Positions 1 through 9,107 of a stretch of DNA of 64,000 nt are shown one piece after another. Under the pieces are notes generated by a model that saw only the letters and a list, made by a program, of their open reading frames with translations, was not told where the DNA came from and ran no database searches. Position 1 is the stretch's first letter. Each line of letters opens with the position of its first letter. Position numbers and translations under genes: made by a program. Source of the stretch: Luteipulveratus flavus (lineage in GTDB: Bacteria; Actinomycetota; Actinomycetes; Actinomycetales; Dermatophilaceae); assembly GCF_029080175.1 (NCBI RefSeq), contig NZ_JARFJC010000013.1, one strand, 5' to 3'.

Positions 1-233
1 TCAACCGGCGCGGTGAGCCAGCGCTCCGGGCCGGCTCAACCGGCGCGGTGAGCCAGCGCTCCGGGCCGGCTCAACCGGCGCGGTGAGCCAGCGCTCCGGG
101 CCGGCTCAACCGGCGCGGTGAGCCAGCGCTCCGGGCCGGCTCAACCGGCGCGGTGAGCCAGCGCTCCGGGCCGGCTCAACCGGCGTGGTGAGCCAGTGCT
201 CCGGGCCGGCTCAACCGGCGTGGTGAGCCGGCG
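1..233. repeat. 35-bp tandem repeat array (minisatellite), truncated by window edge
   Basis: Five identical 35-bp units start at 1, 36, 71, 106 and 141. A sixth unit (176-210) has two substitutions and a partial seventh (211 to about 233) runs up to the stop codon of the next gene. The unit contains GCGCTCCGGGCCGGCTCAAC, which closely matches the tip of the arm-type dispersed repeats found elsewhere in the window (for example 42786-42839 and, inverted, 11896-11949). There are no spacers, so it is not CRISPR. The array continues beyond the left edge. Confidence 0.95.
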
Positions 234-236
234 TTG

Positions 237-1970
237 TCAGCGGGTCGGGGGGCGGGTGGCGTCGACCAGCATCTGGAGCAGCTCCTGCAGCAGCTGCTGG
301 GCCATGCCCGGCTTGTCCTTCGCGTACGCGTCCGCCGTCGGCAGCACCGGGCCGGCGATCGTCGAGCCGACCGGGTAGACGGCCTTCTCACCCGTCAGCG
401 GCACGGCCGGGCAGACCGAGTCCTGGCCGATCAGCTTGCCCTGGGTGAGGAAGTCGTACCCGGCGGTCGAGACGCAGCCGTTCGTCGTACCGACCAGCGC
501 GCCGTGGTTGCCCTGGTTGTCGACCGACAGCAGGCGGGTGTTGGCCGGCACCTTCTGGTGGGACGCGACCGCGCCCTCGTACGCCGTCGCGGGGTCGAGC
601 TCGGTCTGGATCATCAGCATCGGCGGTGCGCCCTTGAGGTCGACCGTGGTCTGCGGGGCGGTGTAGGGCCAGTACGCGCACGGGCTGGTCGCGCCGTACC
701 CGAGCAGCGGGTACTTCGGCCCGTCCGCCCGCGCGGTGTTCACGTACGACTGCTGGTCCTTGTCCCAGGGGGTGTCGTTGCAGGTCACCGCCATGAACGT
801 GGTGTCCTCGCGGTAGTCGGTGTACTCCGCGCCGCCGCCACCACCGACGGACCGCTTGGCGGCGTCGAGCCCGGCCGAGTTGCCGTTCGCGGCGGCGTTC
901 AGCTGGCTGAGCAGCTGGGCGGCGCCCCGGAACCCCTCGTCGCTGTACAGCTGCTGCGCCATCAGGTGGTCGACGGCGTTGGCGCTGAACACGTCCAGCC
1001 GGTCCTCGCTCGCCGCCTTGCGGACGTTCTCGTACGCGCCCTTGACGGCTTCCGCGGTCGTGCCGAGGTGGTAGGTGCTGTCGTGCCGAGCGGCCCAGGG
1101 CAGGAACTGCTGGTCCCAGCGGCGCTGGAAGGACATCGGCTGCGTCCCGAACGAGTCGGAGAACAGCCCGGTGAAGTTGGTGTTGCTGTCGAGCACGAAC
1201 CGGCCGACGTGCTGCGGGAACAGCGTGGCGTAGCGGGCGCCGAGCCAGGTGCCGGCCGAGACGCCGTAGTAGTCGGCCTTGTCCGCGCCGAGGATCTGCC
1301 GGACGAGGTCCTGGTCGCGGGCGGTGTTGTCGGTCGTGATGTACGGCAGGTAGTCGCCGTGCTTGGCGACGCAGTCCGACACCTGCTTCTTGACGGCGGC
1401 CTGCGCGGTCGCGACGCGGTCGAGCTGCCGGTCGTCCCCGACCGTGTCACGGGCGGGCTCGCAGCTGACCGGCGTGCTCTCGCCGGTGCCGCGCGGGTCG
1501 ATGCCGATGACGTCGTGGGTGCGGCCGAGGGGCGAGAGCTGGGAGACCAGGGCCGAGAAGCGGGCGGCGGGACCGCCGGGGCCACCGGGGTTGGTGAACA
1601 GGATCCGCGCGTTCGGCGTCTTGGCCTTGGTGCGCGCGACCATCAGGGTGATGTCGCCCTTGCTCGGGTCGGTGTAGTCCTTGGGCGCCTTCACCTTGGC
1701 GCACGCGGTCCGCGACGACAGCAGGGTGAGGGCGCGCATGCTGCTCGGGCAGGTGCCCTCGCTCCAGCTGACCTGCTGGGAGACGTACGCCGACAGGTCG
1801 GCCGTCTTCGGGGTGGGGTGCGGCTCACCGCTGGCGATCCCCTGCCCGGGCGAGCTCGCGGTCGCAGCGGTGGCGGGGCCGGCGTCCTCGCTCTGGCAGG
1901 CGGTGCTGCCCGCGGCGACGGCGAGGGCCAGGACGCCGACGACGGCGAGCCGGGCAGGGTGGGTGGTCAT
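237..1970 (-). CDS. Secreted TAP-like alpha/beta hydrolase (tripeptidyl aminopeptidase family, S33)
   Basis: An exported alpha/beta-hydrolase of the actinobacterial SlpD/TAP-like group, expected to release N-terminal peptides or hydrolyse small substrates outside the membrane. The 577-residue protein opens with MTTHPARLAVVGVLALAVAAG and a cysteine at 25 that suggests a lipoprotein, although the -3 position is Ser rather than Leu. An oxyanion-type NPGGPGGP lies near residues 127-134, the nucleophile elbow GVSAGTW places Ser at about 238, and a TAP-like C-terminal domain supplies a late Asp (ELDPAT) and His (GNHGA). The ATG at 1970 was chosen over a longer in-frame start because AAGGGAG precedes it and a signal peptide follows. 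The stop codon abuts the 35-bp array. The specific substrate is unknown. Confidence 0.85.
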   Translation of the reverse strand: MTTHPARLAVVGVLALAVAAGSTACQSEDAGPATAATASSPGQGIASGEPHPTPKTADLSAYVSQQVSWSEGTCPSSMRALTLLSSRTACAKVKAPKDYTDPSKGDITLMVARTKAKTPNARILFTNPGGPGGPAARFSALVSQLSPLGRTHDVIGIDPRGTGESTPVSCEPARDTVGDDRQLDRVATAQAAVKKQVSDCVAKHGDYLPYITTDNTARDQDLVRQILGADKADYYGVSAGTWLGARYATLFPQHVGRFVLDSNTNFTGLFSDSFGTQPMSFQRRWDQQFLPWAARHDSTYHLGTTAEAVKGAYENVRKAASEDRLDVFSANAVDHLMAQQLYSDEGFRGAAQLLSQLNAAANGNSAGLDAAKRSVGGGGGAEYTDYREDTTFMAVTCNDTPWDKDQQSYVNTARADGPKYPLLGYGATSPCAYWPYTAPQTTVDLKGAPPMLMIQTELDPATAYEGAVASHQKVPANTRLLSVDNQGNHGALVGTTNGCVSTAGYDFLTQGKLIGQDSVCPAVPLTGEKAVYPVGSTIAGPVLPTADAYAKDKPGMAQQLLQELLQMLVDATRPPTR

Positions 1971-2134
1971 CGAGATCGCTCCCTTGGTGAGGTCCGGACG
2001 CGCGCGTGACGTACGGCGTCCCGCAGATGTTCTGTGCTGACGTCGCCGGGGCACAAGTCGGTTCCGAACGCCGGGTCGCGCCCGCCCGAGGGGGCGGAGT
2101 CACCGGCAGCGGCGGCTCGCAGGCCGACAGGCCC

Positions 2135-2168
2135 CGGCGGAGCGGGACGTGGGGTCGCCGCTCCGCCG
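2135..2168 (-). terminator. Hairpin terminator after the methyltransferase gene
   Basis: A perfect 11-bp stem (CGGCGGAGCGG with CCGCTCCGCCG) and a 12-nt loop, located just downstream of the stop of the minus-strand methyltransferase gene. There is no U tract, as is usual for high-GC actinobacterial terminators. Confidence 0.6.
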
Positions 2169-2185
2169 AGGTCCGCGCCGTCGGG

Positions 2186-3214
2186 TCAGTCGCGCCGCAG
2201 GACGATGAGCTGACCGCCGCTGCGGATCATCGGCTGGTCGTACTCGCCGACCTGGACGAAGCCGTGCTTGGCGAACATCGCGGCGATGTCGGCCGACTTC
2301 ACCGGGTCCAGGGCGCCCCACTGGCCCGCCTCGGCGGCCTTGGGCTTGCCCTGGCGGGAGTTGAGGGAGACGGCGTACCGGATGCCCTTGGCGCACACCT
2401 GGTCGACGTAGTGCTCGACGACGTCGGGCTCCATCTCCTGGAAGGAGAAGGAGTTGACGAACACCTCGAACTCGCCCTCCAGGTCCTCGATGCGATAGTT
2501 CGGCACGACCCCGGACGCGGGCACCCTGATCGCTCCCGGGCGGCTGAGGCTCTCGTCGTACACGGTCACCCGGTCGCGTCCGAACAGCTCGCACAGGTAG
2601 TACGAGGCGACCGTCATCAGCGGCGGGATGTCCAGGTCCACGTAGCGCGCCTCCGAGTCGCGCGACATGACGATCTCGCCGAGCACACCGAAGCCACCGC
2701 CGATCTCCAGGAAGCTCCGGGGCGGGGCGTCGACGTGCCGGGACAGCGCCGACAGGCACAGCAGGTAGTTGACGTACGCGCGGCCGAACGTCACCTCGGG
2801 GATCCCGCTCAGCGGGTAGGCCTGGCCGGGGCGGCCGACGCGGCTCTCACCCTGCTTGACCAGGTCGAACGGCCAGCGGGTCTGGTCCCAGGCCACGCTG
2901 GCGACGTCGAAGTCGCGGCTGGCCTGCATCGACCCGTTGAGCGCCGAGGACAGGAAGTTGAGGTTGGCGGCACGGTTGTGGGACTGCGCCACGGGCAGGA
3001 TCTGACCGATGCTGGCGTTGGTGTAGCCGTTGCCGTACATCGGGTTGAACCAGATGTGTGCCGTCCGCCACGACTTGAAGCTCTCCAGCCCGGCGGACTC
3101 CATGTCGCTCAGGAGCGCCTCGACGCCAGGCCCCCAGAAGTTGGTGGGCTGGTAGATCGGCTTGGCCTCGCGCAGCTCGGCCAGCGTTCGGGTCGTCATC
3201 TCGGTCCAGGTCAT
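2186..3214 (-). CDS. Putative sugar O-methyltransferase (SAM-dependent)
   Basis: A 342-residue protein that resembles the putative sugar O-methyltransferase family. The SAM-binding glycine loop appears as FLEIGGGFGVLGE near the middle, followed by an acidic YVDLDIPP strand. The N-terminal third has no motif I recognise. The ATG at 3214 has GGAG 8 nt upstream; a GTG two codons earlier is too close to that site. It is a single gene with a terminator at its 3' end. No glycan-biosynthesis neighbours are present, so the acceptor is unknown and the family call rests on overall resemblance. Confidence 0.6.
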   Translation of the reverse strand: MTWTEMTTRTLAELREAKPIYQPTNFWGPGVEALLSDMESAGLESFKSWRTAHIWFNPMYGNGYTNASIGQILPVAQSHNRAANLNFLSSALNGSMQASRDFDVASVAWDQTRWPFDLVKQGESRVGRPGQAYPLSGIPEVTFGRAYVNYLLCLSALSRHVDAPPRSFLEIGGGFGVLGEIVMSRDSEARYVDLDIPPLMTVASYYLCELFGRDRVTVYDESLSRPGAIRVPASGVVPNYRIEDLEGEFEVFVNSFSFQEMEPDVVEHYVDQVCAKGIRYAVSLNSRQGKPKAAEAGQWGALDPVKSADIAAMFAKHGFVQVGEYDQPMIRSGGQLIVLRRD

Positions 3215-3368
3215 TCCCACATCTCCGCGGTTGCCGGTTCGTCCGGTCGAACGCTAGACCCGTCCGCTGAAAATTTCCGGGATTACCGGCCAAGGACTCT
3301 CGCTGCGCTCGCGGATCCGGTCGCTCGTGGTGACCGGTCGCTCCGGCGCTGACCAGCGTGTCGCCGAC

Positions 3369-4688
3369 TCAGCGGTCGTCGCGCTGGTCGACGATGCGGC
3401 GGGCCTTGCCGACCGACCGCTCGATGCCGTCCGGGCCGACGACCTCGACGTTCGCGGTGGCGCCGATCTGTCGCTTGATGCGAGAGGCGAGGTCCCGTCC
3501 GAGCGCCTCGCGGTCACCCTCGGCCGTCGAGGGATCCGCCTCGACGCGCACGGTCAGCTCGTCCAGCCGTCCGGGCCGGGTGAGGACGCACTGGAAGTAC
3601 GGCGTCAGCCCGGGGATCGCCAGGACGAGCTCCTCGACCTGGGTGGGGAACACGTTGACGCCGCGCACGATCATCAGGTCGTCGGAGCGGCCGGTGATCT
3701 TCTCCATCCGGCGCATCGACGGGCGCGCGGTGCCGGGCAGCAGCCGGGTCAGGTCACGCGTCCGGTACCGGACGACCGGCATCGCCTGCTTGGACAGCGA
3801 GGTGATCACCAGCTCGCCGACCTCGCCCTCGGCCACCGGCTGCTGGGTGATCGGGTCGATGACCTCCGGGTAGAAGTGGTCCTCCCACAGGTGCAGACCG
3901 TCCTTGGTCTCGACGCACTCCTGCGCGACGCCCGGACCCATCACCTCGGACAGTCCGTAGATGTCGACCGCGTGCATCGCGCCGCGCTGCTCGATCTCGT
4001 GGCGCATCGCCGGCGTCCACGGCTCGGCCCCGAACACCCCGATCTCCAGCGGCGACTCCGCGGGGTCCAGGCCCTGGCGCTGCATCTCGTCCAGGACCGA
4101 CAGGAAGTACGACGGCGTCACCATGATCGCCCGCGCGCCGAAGTCGTGGATGAGCTGGATCTGCCGCTCGGTCTGACCGCCCGACATCGGCACGACGGTG
4201 CAGCCCAGCGCTTCCGCTCCGTAGTGCGCGCCGAGACCGCCGGTGAACAGCCCGTACCCGTACGCCACGTGCACGACGTCGCCCGGTCGTACACCCGCGG
4301 CGCGCAGCGAGCGGGCCACTAACGACGCCCAGACGGCGATGTCGTCGCGGGTGTAGCCGACGACGGTCGGCTTGCCGGTGGTGCCGCTGGAGGCGTGCAC
4401 GCGCGCGACCTGCTCGCGCGGCACCGCGAAGAGCCCGAACGGGTAGTTGGCGCGCAGGTCGGCCTTGGACGTCAGCGGCGCACCGGCGAGGTCGTCCAGG
4501 CTGCGCAGGTCGCTCGGGTGGAAACCGTTGGCGTCGAACGCAGCCCGGTAGTGCGGGACGTTGTCGTACGCGCGCTGGAGGGTGTCGCGCAGCCGCTCGA
4601 GCTGGTGGGAGCGCAGCTGGTCGACCGACCACCGCTCCGCGTCGTCGAGCAGCGGTCCGTCGTCGCTGATCGCCGGCAGGTCAGTCAT
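3369..4688 (-). CDS. paaK: Phenylacetate-CoA ligase
   Basis: An adenylate-forming enzyme that converts phenylacetate, ATP and CoA to phenylacetyl-CoA. At 439 residues it has the usual PaaK length. The P-loop-like SSGTTGKPTVVGYTRDD lies near residues 100-117, the aromatic acyl-binding region includes YGYGLFTGGLGAHYG, the adenylate motif is DIYGLSEVMGPGVA, and the hinge is GRSDDLMIVRGVNVFP. It is the last gene of a paaH-paaI-paaK operon and its ATG overlaps the paaI stop by 8 nt, implying coupled translation. The epoxidase genes paaABCDE are not in the window, so the remaining pathway lies elsewhere or the operon serves another aryl acid. Confidence 0.93.
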   Translation of the reverse strand: MTDLPAISDDGPLLDDAERWSVDQLRSHQLERLRDTLQRAYDNVPHYRAAFDANGFHPSDLRSLDDLAGAPLTSKADLRANYPFGLFAVPREQVARVHASSGTTGKPTVVGYTRDDIAVWASLVARSLRAAGVRPGDVVHVAYGYGLFTGGLGAHYGAEALGCTVVPMSGGQTERQIQLIHDFGARAIMVTPSYFLSVLDEMQRQGLDPAESPLEIGVFGAEPWTPAMRHEIEQRGAMHAVDIYGLSEVMGPGVAQECVETKDGLHLWEDHFYPEVIDPITQQPVAEGEVGELVITSLSKQAMPVVRYRTRDLTRLLPGTARPSMRRMEKITGRSDDLMIVRGVNVFPTQVEELVLAIPGLTPYFQCVLTRPGRLDELTVRVEADPSTAEGDREALGRDLASRIKRQIGATANVEVVGPDGIERSVGKARRIVDQRDDR

Positions 4689-5139
4689 GGTGCTGCACCA
4701 GCGACCGCGACTGACCGCGGAACTCTGCGACGAGCCCGCCGTCCGCCTCGCGGGTCACCGTGACGTCGGTGATGCCACTGCGGCCCCAGGTCGCGCGCTC
4801 GCGGGCGTCGGCGATGAGCACGTCGCCCAGGTAGCCGGAGGTGACGTAGACGATGTCCGCGCCGGCCGCGACGGTGAACCGCCCGGCGGCGTTGCACGCC
4901 AGCGCGAACGTCGAGTCGGCGAGGGTGAAGATGTAGCCGCCGTGCTGGATGTCCAGGCCGTTGACCATGCTGTGCTTGACGACCATCCGGGTGCGGGCGA
5001 AGCCCAGGCCGTCCTGGACACCCACGTCGAGCAGCTCGATGCCGAGCAGGGCGGAGGCGTGGTCCGCGGCCCACATCGAATGGACGTGGCTGAGCCCGCT
5101 GTCGCGATCGGCCTCGTATTCGTGCTCGTGCGTGCTCAC
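4681..5139 (-). CDS. paaI: PaaI-type hotdog-fold acyl-CoA thioesterase
   Basis: Hydrolyses phenylacetyl-CoA-type thioesters, releasing CoA from dead-end intermediates of the phenylacetate pathway. The 152-residue protein shows the diagnostic helix region HGGYIFTLADSTFALACN, in which the Asp is the catalytic residue of PaaI enzymes. It lies between paaH, 24 bp upstream, and paaK, which it overlaps by 8 nt, so the three genes are co-transcribed. An N-terminal His/Glu-rich stretch of about 15 residues precedes the fold. The family assignment is firm; substrate preference is inferred from context. Confidence 0.9.
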   Translation of the reverse strand: MSTHEHEYEADRDSGLSHVHSMWAADHASALLGIELLDVGVQDGLGFARTRMVVKHSMVNGLDIQHGGYIFTLADSTFALACNAAGRFTVAAGADIVYVTSGYLGDVLIADARERATWGRSGITDVTVTREADGGLVAEFRGQSRSLVQHHD

Positions 5140-5163
5140 GGCGGGACGCCTCCTGTTCGCGCG

Positions 5164-6378
5164 TCAGCCCGCGTCGCGCAGTGCGGGACTCGGGCGGTAG
5201 CGGCCGCCGGGATACCTGCGGTCGAGGTCGGTCAGCTGGTCGGCGATCGTCGCGAAGCCGATCTCCCGGCCCCACTCGAACGGCCCCTTCGGGTAGTTCG
5301 TCCCGAGACGCATCGCGGTGTCGACGTCCTCGGCGGTGGCCTCGTCCCGGGCGACCAGGTCGACCGCCTCGTTCACGAGCATGGCGAGCGTGCGGGCGAC
5401 GGGGTTGCCGGCCAGAGGGGCGTCGGCCGCAGTGATCGTAGCCGCGCGCGAGACGTCGGCGTGGGCGTTCTGGGCAACTCCGGCGTCGTCGTACGTGAAC
5501 ACCCCGGCGCCGCTCTTGCGGCCCAGCCGACCGGCGGAGACGAGGTCGCGCTGGTAGTCGGTGGGCTCGTACCGCGGGTCCCTGCCGGTCTGCTCCCACA
5601 CCGAGGTGCCGACGGCGAGGTTGACGTCCTGGCCGATGAGGTCGGTGAGCTCCATCGGGCCCATCCGGAAGCCGGCGTCACGCATCGCCAGGTCGAGCGT
5701 CGCGGGGTCGATCTCGCCGGCGCCGACCATCCGCTGCGCCTCGCCGTAGAACGGCCGGGCGACCCGGTTGACGATGAACCCTGGCGTGGACGTGCAGCGC
5801 ACCGGCGTCTTGCCCCAGCGCCGCATCAGCTCGCTCGCGGCGTCCAGCAGTGCGCCGCCGGCCTCGGTGGCGTTGTGCGGGCCGTGGATCACCTCGACCA
5901 GGCGCATGAGCGGGGGAGGGTTGAAGAAGTGCAGGCCGATCACGCGGTCCGGCCGGTGCAGCCCGGACGCGATGGCGCTGGTGTCGAGGCTGGAGGTGTT
6001 GGTGGCGAGCACGGCGGCGTCCTGCCGGGCCTCCAGCTCGGCGAACAGCGCCTGCTTGACGGTGAGGTCCTCGACCGCCGCCTCGATCACGAGGCCGACC
6101 TGCGGCAGGGCTCGTACGGTCGGCGCGACGTGCAGACGGGACGCGGTCGCCGCGGCGTCCTCCGCGCTGATCTTGCCCTTGCCGGCCAGGCGGCTAAGCG
6201 TCGCGTGCAGCCGCTCCCGGGCGGCCCGTGCCGCGCCGTCGACGGCGTCGACGAGGTGGACGTCGTGCCCGGCCTGGGCGGCGATCTGCGCGATGCCGGA
6301 GCCCATGGCCCCAGCGCCCACGACCGCCACCGGTACGGGGGCAGCGAGCACGTCGGGATCGTCGCCGTTGAGGATCAT
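5164..6378 (-). CDS. paaH: 3-hydroxyacyl-CoA dehydrogenase (PaaH type)
   Basis: NAD-dependent oxidation of a 3-hydroxyacyl-CoA to the 3-oxoacyl-CoA, probably 3-hydroxyadipyl-CoA in phenylacetate breakdown. The 404-residue protein has an N-terminal Rossmann motif VGAGAMGSGIAQIAAQAGHD, the catalytic-region motif GLHFFNPPPLMRLVEVI, and two tandem C-terminal 3HCDH domains, the second around residues 300-400. It is the first gene of the paaH-paaI-paaK operon. The start is uncertain: ATG 6378 keeps the Rossmann fold near the N terminus, but no clear ribosome-binding site is visible and a GTG lies two codons upstream. Confidence 0.88.
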   Translation of the reverse strand: MILNGDDPDVLAAPVPVAVVGAGAMGSGIAQIAAQAGHDVHLVDAVDGAARAARERLHATLSRLAGKGKISAEDAAATASRLHVAPTVRALPQVGLVIEAAVEDLTVKQALFAELEARQDAAVLATNTSSLDTSAIASGLHRPDRVIGLHFFNPPPLMRLVEVIHGPHNATEAGGALLDAASELMRRWGKTPVRCTSTPGFIVNRVARPFYGEAQRMVGAGEIDPATLDLAMRDAGFRMGPMELTDLIGQDVNLAVGTSVWEQTGRDPRYEPTDYQRDLVSAGRLGRKSGAGVFTYDDAGVAQNAHADVSRAATITAADAPLAGNPVARTLAMLVNEAVDLVARDEATAEDVDTAMRLGTNYPKGPFEWGREIGFATIADQLTDLDRRYPGGRYRPSPALRDAG

Positions 6379-6482
6379 GCGCACATCGTCGCAGCAGCCG
6401 TACGCGCCCCGCCGCCGGTCCCCGCATGCCAACCTTGCGCCCGGGTCAGACGTCGGTAGGACGGACGAACGAGGAGGGTTCG

Positions 6483-7025
6483 ATGCGTGGTGGTGTGGTC
6501 ATGGCCGCAGGGGCGGTGCTGACGATGGGGGTGCTCGCCGGGTGCGGCAGCGAGGACGGCCCCACCGGCGGGGCGTCGTCCTCCGGTCCGAGCACGTCGA
6601 CGAGCAGCCCGTCGACGAGCAGCGCGACGCCGTCCTCGAGCGCGACGCCGACCACGTCGGCCACCTCACCGACCTCGACGGTGCCGCCGCCCAAGGGGAC
6701 GGCACTCCCGAGCACCCCGCCGCCGCGCGGTGACGGGACGACGGACGACCTCACGGTCGAGGGCACCATCGGGTACCCCGGTCTCACCTGCGTGCTGATG
6801 CGGACCGCCGACGGGAAGCCGTACGCGCTGACCGGACCGGCCGTGACGTCGGACGTCCGCACCCGGGCGCGCGGTGGCCAGCAGGCGGCCGCGGACCCGG
6901 CCGGTGGGAGCGCCACCCGGACGCGCGTCCGGGTCACCGGTCACGTCGACCCGAACGCGCTCAGCACCTGCCACGCACCCGTCCTGGTGTCCAGCCGGAT
7001 CGAGGTGCTCGGCCCGGCTGGGTGA
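6483..7025 (+). CDS. Small secreted lipoprotein with Ser/Thr/Pro linker
   Basis: A 180-residue putative lipoprotein of unknown function. The signal peptide MRGGVVMAAGAVLTMGVLAGC ends in a good lipobox (LAGC), followed by a Ser/Thr/Pro-rich spacer of about 70 residues and a globular C-terminal domain of roughly 100 residues with two cysteines (LTCVLM and STCHAP) that could pair. The start at 6483 has GGAGG upstream and is preferred over an earlier in-frame ATG because it begins the signal peptide. It is divergent from the paa operon. No domain family was recognised. Confidence 0.8.
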   Translation: MRGGVVMAAGAVLTMGVLAGCGSEDGPTGGASSSGPSTSTSSPSTSSATPSSSATPTTSATSPTSTVPPPKGTALPSTPPPRGDGTTDDLTVEGTIGYPGLTCVLMRTADGKPYALTGPAVTSDVRTRARGGQQAAADPAGGSATRTRVRVTGHVDPNALSTCHAPVLVSSRIEVLGPAG

Positions 7026-7214
7026 ACGTCGGGTGTCCCTTTTCTGGGCAGTGCCGACCTGACGCGGCCCGGTCTGCTATGAAGGACCCGCGCGCGCCGG
7101 TGGGGCGTGCGCTTTCTCTGGGGGATTCAACGAGTGCACCGCGCCGGGCGGCGCGTGCGTGGCGTGCCCCCAGGCCGTCGCCAGCCGGTGTCTTCCCGAG
7201 GAGCGGAAAGCAGT

Positions 7215-9077
7215 ATGAAGCGTCGAAACCTCGCAGCGGTGACCGCTGCCCTGTCCACCATGGCTCTCGTGCCGGCCGCCGCCCTGGCCGCCGGCAGCGA
7301 CGACGACCGGTCGGTGACCCTGCACAACTCCGGGACCGCCATCACCTCCGACTCCGGTGACCGCGTCGTGCTCCACGCCGCCGCACCGCAGGGTCGCCAG
7401 GTGAGTGCCACCCTGCAGCTGCCGATGCGCGACCAGGCCCGTGCCCGGCAGCTCATCGCCCGTGGCGTGACCATGACGCCGGCCCAGTACCGCGCGGCGT
7501 TCACCCCGACCCAGGCGAAGATCGACCGGGCCGCCGCGTGGGCACGCGGCAAGGGCCTGACGGTGACCGGGACCAGCCGCGACACCGGCACCGTCGAGGT
7601 CTCCTCCACCGTGCGGACGATGAACCGCGCGTTCGGCGTCAACCTGCACGACGCCAGCCTGAACGGCCGGCGCGGCATGGCCGTCGACCGTGACCCCAAG
7701 GTCCCCGCGTCGCTCGGCCTGTCCGGCGTCGCCGGTCTCAACACGCTGCACCGTGTGCAGTCGAACAGCTCGCGACTGCTGGAGAAGGTCCCGTCCCCGG
7801 GCAAGCGCACCCACGCGACGGCGGCCGCCGCCGACTCGTGCGCGCCGTACTGGGGTTCGGTGCTCAAGCCCACCGCGAAGAAGTGGGCCCAGGAGTCGAA
7901 CGTCCTGTGCGGCTACCAGCCCAAGGACCTCGCCACGATGTACGGCGCGAAGGGTGCCGCGGCGAAGGCGCCGGCGCTGGGCATCCTGCTCTGGGGCGGT
8001 GACACGGCGATGAAGACGATCACCAACCAGTACATGACCAAGACCGGCTACCCGCAGCTCACCAGCTACACGGCGACGATCGCCAAGCCGGACGCGAACA
8101 TGCCCGCGTGCGACCCTGAGGGGGTCAAGGGCGAGCACGCGCTCGACGTCCAGTCCAGCCACGCGATCGCGCCCAGCGCGCCGATCTTCTACTACGGCGC
8201 CTCCAGCTGCTACGACGGCGCGCTGACCAAGATGCTCGGCACGATGGTGAGCGAGCACAAGGTGTCGACCATCTCCATGTCGTTCGGCTCGACCTCCGAC
8301 GCCGGCATGACCGCGTCGGACAAGAGCGCCTGGGACCGGCCGTTCCAGCAGGCCGCGCTGACCGGCATCAGCGTGTTCGCCTCGACCGGTGACATCGGCA
8401 ACAACTCGACCGTCAACGACGGTGCCAAGGGCGTCGGCCACCCGGCCTCCAGCATCAACGTGACGGCCGTCGGCGGTACGTCTGTGGGCATGACCTCCGC
8501 CGGCACCAAGTCCGTGGTGGCCGGCTGGGAGTCGCGCTTCTACCAGCAGCCGAGCCTCTCCAGCACCACCGGCATCACGGACGTGACCGCGGCCAACGGC
8601 GTCGAGGGCGCCGGCGGTGGCGTGAGTCAGTCGTACGCCCAGCCGTCCTGGCAGAAGGGCGTCGTCTCCGGGTCGACCACGATGCGTACGGTCCCGGACG
8701 TGTCGGCGCTCGCCGACCCGGCGACCGGCTACACCATCCGCTTCACCGAGAACGTCACGGTCTCCTACGGCTCGTTCGGCGGGACCAGCCTCAGCTCGCC
8801 GGTGACGGCCGCGCTGGTCGGTCTGTCGAAGGCGCAGACGGGCCGCAAGATCGGTCTGGCCACGCCGTGGATCTACAAGCTGCGCGGCACCAGCGCCCTG
8901 AGCGACGTCAACGCGCCGGGCAAGGCGGGCGTGTACCTGCCGGGCGCCGGGCGTCCGTTCAACCTGATCGGGTTCGACGCCAAGCCGGAGGACCTCGTCA
9001 CCAAGGCCGGCTGGGACAACGTCACCGGTGTCGGCACCCCGTCCGGCTCGGCCTTCCTGTCCGAGCTCGGCAAGTAG
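7215..9077 (+). CDS. Sedolisin-family serine-carboxyl protease (S53) with propeptide
   Basis: A secreted acid-type peptidase of the sedolisin/kumamolisin family. The 620-residue precursor has a signal peptide to about residue 26 (ending AAALAAG), an activation propeptide of about 180 residues, then the catalytic domain. Catalytic Glu and Asp sit in GEHALDVQ, and the nucleophile Ser is in FGGTSLSSPVTAA near the C terminus, the S53 signature. A late Asp/Gly-rich segment (VTGVGTPSG) fits the calcium site of this family. GGAG precedes the ATG. The L,D-transpeptidase gene follows after 30 bp on the same strand, so the two may be co-transcribed; both act outside the membrane. Confidence 0.93.
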   Translation: MKRRNLAAVTAALSTMALVPAAALAAGSDDDRSVTLHNSGTAITSDSGDRVVLHAAAPQGRQVSATLQLPMRDQARARQLIARGVTMTPAQYRAAFTPTQAKIDRAAAWARGKGLTVTGTSRDTGTVEVSSTVRTMNRAFGVNLHDASLNGRRGMAVDRDPKVPASLGLSGVAGLNTLHRVQSNSSRLLEKVPSPGKRTHATAAAADSCAPYWGSVLKPTAKKWAQESNVLCGYQPKDLATMYGAKGAAAKAPALGILLWGGDTAMKTITNQYMTKTGYPQLTSYTATIAKPDANMPACDPEGVKGEHALDVQSSHAIAPSAPIFYYGASSCYDGALTKMLGTMVSEHKVSTISMSFGSTSDAGMTASDKSAWDRPFQQAALTGISVFASTGDIGNNSTVNDGAKGVGHPASSINVTAVGGTSVGMTSAGTKSVVAGWESRFYQQPSLSSTTGITDVTAANGVEGAGGGVSQSYAQPSWQKGVVSGSTTMRTVPDVSALADPATGYTIRFTENVTVSYGSFGGTSLSSPVTAALVGLSKAQTGRKIGLATPWIYKLRGTSALSDVNAPGKAGVYLPGAGRPFNLIGFDAKPEDLVTKAGWDNVTGVGTPSGSAFLSELGK

Positions 9078-9107
9078 TCCCACCGTCCGATCCGCGATGA
9101 GCACAGC

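Noticed and set aside
1..236. CRISPR array
   Set aside because: The units are directly adjacent with no spacers and no cas genes are present; it is a tandem repeat.
234..2009. Long plus-strand reading frame opposite the TAP-like hydrolase
   Set aside because: Shadow of the real gene; the minus strand has the signal peptide, ribosome-binding site and catalytic motifs.
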